Shown: positions 62,039-64,000 of the stretch, piece by piece
Numbering within the stretch: the first letter of the stretch is position 1
How the letters are laid out: every line of letters starts with the position of its first letter
Assembly: GCA_948146395.1 (NCBI GenBank)
Contig: OX411546.1
Span: 23,042,449-23,106,448 of the forward strand
Source of the DNA: Fragum whitleyi
Taxonomy: Eukaryota > Mollusca > Bivalvia > Cardiida > Cardiidae
Length of the DNA stretch: 64,000 bases
Reading direction: 5' to 3'
Made by a program: the position numbers and the translations under genes
The notes under the pieces: generated by a model
What the model was told of the DNA's origin: nothing
Databases searched by the model: none
The model's input: only the letters and a program-made list of their open reading frames with translations

Positions 62039-64000
62039 CTCACCTGAGCAGGAAGTGCTCAAGGGAGCTATTGTGATCGATCGTTGTCCGGCGTCCGTCT
62101 GTCCATCTGTCCGTCTGTCCGTCACGGCGTCAACTTTTTCTTTAAACGACATCTCCTTTTAAACTTATGGGTCAAAATCAACCAAACTTGGCAGAAATAT
62201 TCCTTGGGTGGTCCCTTATGAAAATTGCTCAAATGGAAAGGATCCGTGCCATATCACGGGAAAAGGGGCCTTAATGACAAATTTCTTGTTTTCACTCTAG
62301 AAGCCACAAATATGGTCCAATTTTCATGAAACTTGGTCAGAATGTTTGTTAGGTCATGAGTATGAAGTCTATTGAAAATGGGAAGGATCCATGCCATTTC
62401 ACAGAAAAAGGCGCTTTAATGACAATTTTGTCAACAATATCTTTAAACGACATCTCCTCCTAAACTTATGGGTCAAAATCAACCAAACTTGGCAGAAATA
62501 TTTCTTGGGTGGTCCCTTATGAAAATTGCTAAAGTGGAAAGGATCCGTGCCATATCAAGGGAAAAGGGGCCTTAAATGACAAATTTCTTGTTTTCACTAT
62601 AGAAGCCACAAATATGGTCCAATCTTCATGAAACTTGGTCAGAATGTTTGTTAGGTCATGAGTATGAAGTCTATTGAAAATGGGAAGGATCTGTGCCATT
62701 TCACAGAAAAAGGCGCTTTAATGACAATTTTGTCAACAATATCTTTAAACAACATCTCCTCCTAAACTTATGGGTCAAAATCAACCAAACTTGGCAGAAA
62801 TATTCCTTGGGTGGTCCCTTATGAAAATTGCTAAAGTGGAAAGGATCCGTGCCATATCACGGGAAAAGGGGCCTTAATGACAAATTTCTTGTTTTCACTC
62901 TAGAAGCCACAAATATGGTCCAATCTTCATGAAACTTGGTAAGAATGTTTGTTAGGTCATGAATATGAAGTCTATTGAAAATGGGAAGGATCTGTGCCAT
63001 TTCACAGAAAAAGGCGCTTTAATGACAATTTTGTCAACAATATCTTTAAACAACATCTCCTCCTAAACTTATGGGTCAAAATCAACCAAACTTGGCAGAA
63101 ATATTCCTTGGGTGGTCCCTTATGAAAATTGCTAAAGTGGAAAGGATCCGTGCCATATCACGGGAAAAGGGGCCTTAATGACAAATTTCTTGTTTGCACT
63201 CTAGAAGCCACAAATATGGTCTAATCTTCATGAAACTTGGTCAGAATGTTTGTAGGTCATGAGTATGAAGTCTATTGAAAATGGGAAGGATCCGTGCCAT
63301 TTCACAGAAAAAGGCGCCTTAATGACAATTTTGTCAACAATATCTTTAAACGACATCTCCTCCTAAACTTATGGGTCAAAATCAACCAAACTTGGCAGAA
63401 ATATTTCTTGGGTGGTCCCTTATGAAAATTGCTAAAGTGGAAAGGATCTGTGCCATATCACGGGAAAAGGGGCCTTAATGACAAATTTCTTGTTTTCACT
63501 CTAGAAGCCACAAATATGGTCCAATCTTCATGAAACTTGGTCAGAATGTTTGTTAGGTCATGAGTATGAAGATTATTGAAAATGGGAAGGATCCGTGCCA
63601 TTTCACAGAAAAAGGCGCCTTAATGACAATTTTGTCAACAATATCTTTAAACGACATCTCCTCCTAAACTTATGGGTCAAAATCAACCAAACTTGGCAGA
63701 AATATTTCTTGGGTGGTCCCTTATGAAAATTGCTAAAGTGGAAAGGATCCGTGCAATATCACGGGAAAAGGGGCCTTAATGACAAATTTCTTGTTTTCAC
63801 TCTAGAAGCCACAAATATGGTCCAATCTTCATGAAACTTGGTCAGAATGTTTGTTAGGTCATGAGTATGAAGTCTATTGAAAATGGGAAGGATCTGTGCC
63901 ATTTCACAGAAAAAGGCGCTTTAATGACAATTTTGTCAACAATATCTTTAAACAACATCTCCTCCTAAACTTATGGGTCAAAATCAACCAAACTTGGCAG
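62039..64000 (+). repeat. AGCTCACC-type element with 301-bp array, runs off the window
   Basis: It opens AGCTCACCTGAGCAGGAAGT, very like the copy at 57109. AAACGACATCTCC or AAACAACATCTCC recurs at 62144, 62445, 62747, 63048, 63348, 63649 and 63950. The units look more alike than those of the 57-kb array and share GAAAATGGGAAGGATCCGTG and ACAGAAAAAGGCGC. No 3' end within the window. Confidence 0.8.

Noticed and set aside
62039..64000. CRISPR-like array
   Set aside because: Units are tandem with no unique spacers, 301 bp long, in a eukaryotic transposable element.

Overview
This is AT-rich eukaryotic (metazoan) DNA, most likely from a bivalve mollusc. The signs are intron-split genes with GT-AG junctions, an E2F7/8-type gene, tRNA-derived SINEs, and very many short palindromic and terminal-inverted-repeat (TIR) elements, some with internal tandem arrays as known from mollusc 'pearl'-type elements. 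There is no bacterial, plasmid or CRISPR content. The species cannot be named from sequence alone.

Three gene models are supported, all assembled by eye from open frames, splice signals and codon phase. (1) A four-exon gene on the minus strand (11632 to 7886) encodes a 336-residue protein with an N-terminal hydrophobic segment, a coiled coil and an unfamiliar C-terminal domain. (2) The main gene, on the minus strand (coding 42312 to 27128; non-coding first exon near 44.12-44.2 kb), is an atypical E2F of the E2F7/8 class. It has eleven coding exons, 946 residues and two winged-helix DNA-binding domains; every exon joins in phase. Its upstream region has a perfect E2F site and two CCAAT boxes, which suggests cell-cycle control and feedback by E2F proteins. 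(3) A tentative plus-strand gene (50030 to 55240) encodes an 89-residue tail-anchored membrane protein.

Layout: 1-7.4 kb, repeats and unassigned DNA; 7.9-11.65 kb, gene 1; 12-27 kb, intergenic with many MITE-like elements and two orphan coding-like stretches near 13.2-14.05 kb; 27.1-44.2 kb, E2F7/8 with repeat-filled introns; 44.4-49 kb, low-repeat DNA with promoter-like motifs; 49-56 kb, gene 3 with nested elements; 56-64 kb, mostly tandem-repeat elements (301-bp and about 134-bp units), the last running off the window end.

Two patterns stand out. First, several splice donors lie at the edge of a local tandem duplication or of a TIR element (E2F exons 4, 5, 9 and 10, and exon 3 of gene 1). 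Second, palindromic elements serve as landing sites for other transposons, with insertions at the centre of the palindrome (TTAA and TA target duplications). A TIR element at 51.6-51.85 kb carries ten TTCnnGAA motifs, the core arrangement of heat-shock elements.
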